In this document: piece by piece, positions 45,066 to 45,261 of the stretch
How positions within the stretch are numbered: position 1 is the stretch's first letter
How the letters are laid out: each line of letters starts with the position of its first letter
From: Verrucomicrobiota bacterium
GTDB lineage: Bacteria > Verrucomicrobiota > Verrucomicrobiia > Opitutales > Opitutaceae
Direction: 5' to 3'
Assembly: GCA_026398135.1 (NCBI GenBank)
Contig: JAPLTN010000061.1
Location: 1 to 45,261, forward strand
DNA length: 45,261 bases
The notes under the pieces: model-generated
Database searches by the model: none
What the model was told of the DNA's origin: nothing
The model's input: only the letters and a program-made list of their open reading frames with translations
Made by a program: the position numbers and the translations under genes

Positions 45066-45261
45066 TACCTAACTTGACCTAAAGGCTCGCGGCAATGGAT
45101 TCGTGCGGTGGGATGGATGCGGTAAATGACATGCGAGTTTTTCACGAGCGCATGATACCAGGCAGTAGTGTTCGGCAGGTATTAAGCTGAAGTATTGGGA
45201 GATGTTCGTAACGTGATTGGCGCTATTTTGTCACCGGATCGTAACTGTACATTTGTGGCGA
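45066..45261. other. upstream region of the primase-helicase, no gene seen
   Basis: These last 196 bp hold no convincing coding frame on either strand. They should contain the promoter of the primase-helicase gene. I see no clear repeat or attachment site. Confidence 0.5.

Noticed and set aside
42387-45261. att site duplication of tRNA-Gln
   Set aside because: The 3' end of the tRNA is not repeated anywhere on the other side of the primase-helicase within the window.

Overview
This 45 kb window is high-GC chromosomal DNA, most likely from a member of the Verrucomicrobiota close to Opitutaceae. That placement is an inference from the gene mix: an ECF sigma factor of the kinase-linked type beside a membrane Ser/Thr kinase, a secreted GH127 enzyme, exosortase/EpsI remnants, a type II (eukaryote-like) glutamine synthetase, a three-subunit succinate dehydrogenase with a single cytochrome b subunit, a MamK-like actin, and many conserved but unnamed proteins. 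No rRNA or taxonomic marker is present to prove it.

Layout. 1-6500: an ECF sigma factor and its Ser/Thr kinase on the plus strand, converging on a secreted GH127 gene. The block is bracketed by two same-orientation, internally deleted remnants of one IS5-family insertion sequence (about 291-634 and 6046-6490). 6500-7900: a decayed exosortase plus EpsI-like gene with a nonsense codon, a frameshift and an internal deletion. 7900-12400: an HTH/metallo-beta-lactamase fusion with an altered metal motif, a minus-strand operon of an unrecognised 173-aa protein and a MamK-like actin ATPase, a WD40 protein and a PepSY-type membrane protein. 12400-20600: lysA, the sdhCAB operon, a NUDIX hydrolase with a PaaK-like adenylating enzyme, and a LysM membrane protein. 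20700-28750: tRNA-Pro, a TPR-like anchored protein, purU, carB, a degenerate NtrC-type response regulator and pilC. 28875-34440: tRNA-Gly, an RhlE-type helicase, a hibernation factor, a secreted protein of unknown function, tRNA-Leu and a large Gly/Arg-rich conserved protein. 34550-37090: a minus-strand operon of a small acidic protein, a CPBP protease, a frameshifted thiL and tsaE. 37224-39092: a ydbH-ynbE-ydbL operon for intermembrane lipid transport. 39128-40916: a minimal kinase-like protein, a PP2C phosphatase and a gamma-glutamylcyclotransferase-like protein. 41190-42221: type II glutamine synthetase with a sigma-54-like promoter. 42387-45065: tRNA-Gln followed by a primase-helicase of the TOTE conflict-system type.

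How it works together. Most genes are housekeeping: lysine, carbamoyl-phosphate, formate/folate, TCA cycle and glutamine metabolism, translation hibernation, tRNA modification, and outer-membrane lipid traffic. The accessory parts are the IS-bracketed signalling/glycosidase block, the exosortase ruin, and the primase-helicase next to tRNA-Gln. The most interesting candidates are the MamK-like actin with its unknown partner, the TOTE-type primase-helicase, the HTH-MBL fusion with a non-canonical metal motif, the response regulator lacking key AAA+ residues, and the miniature kinase beside a PP2C phosphatase.
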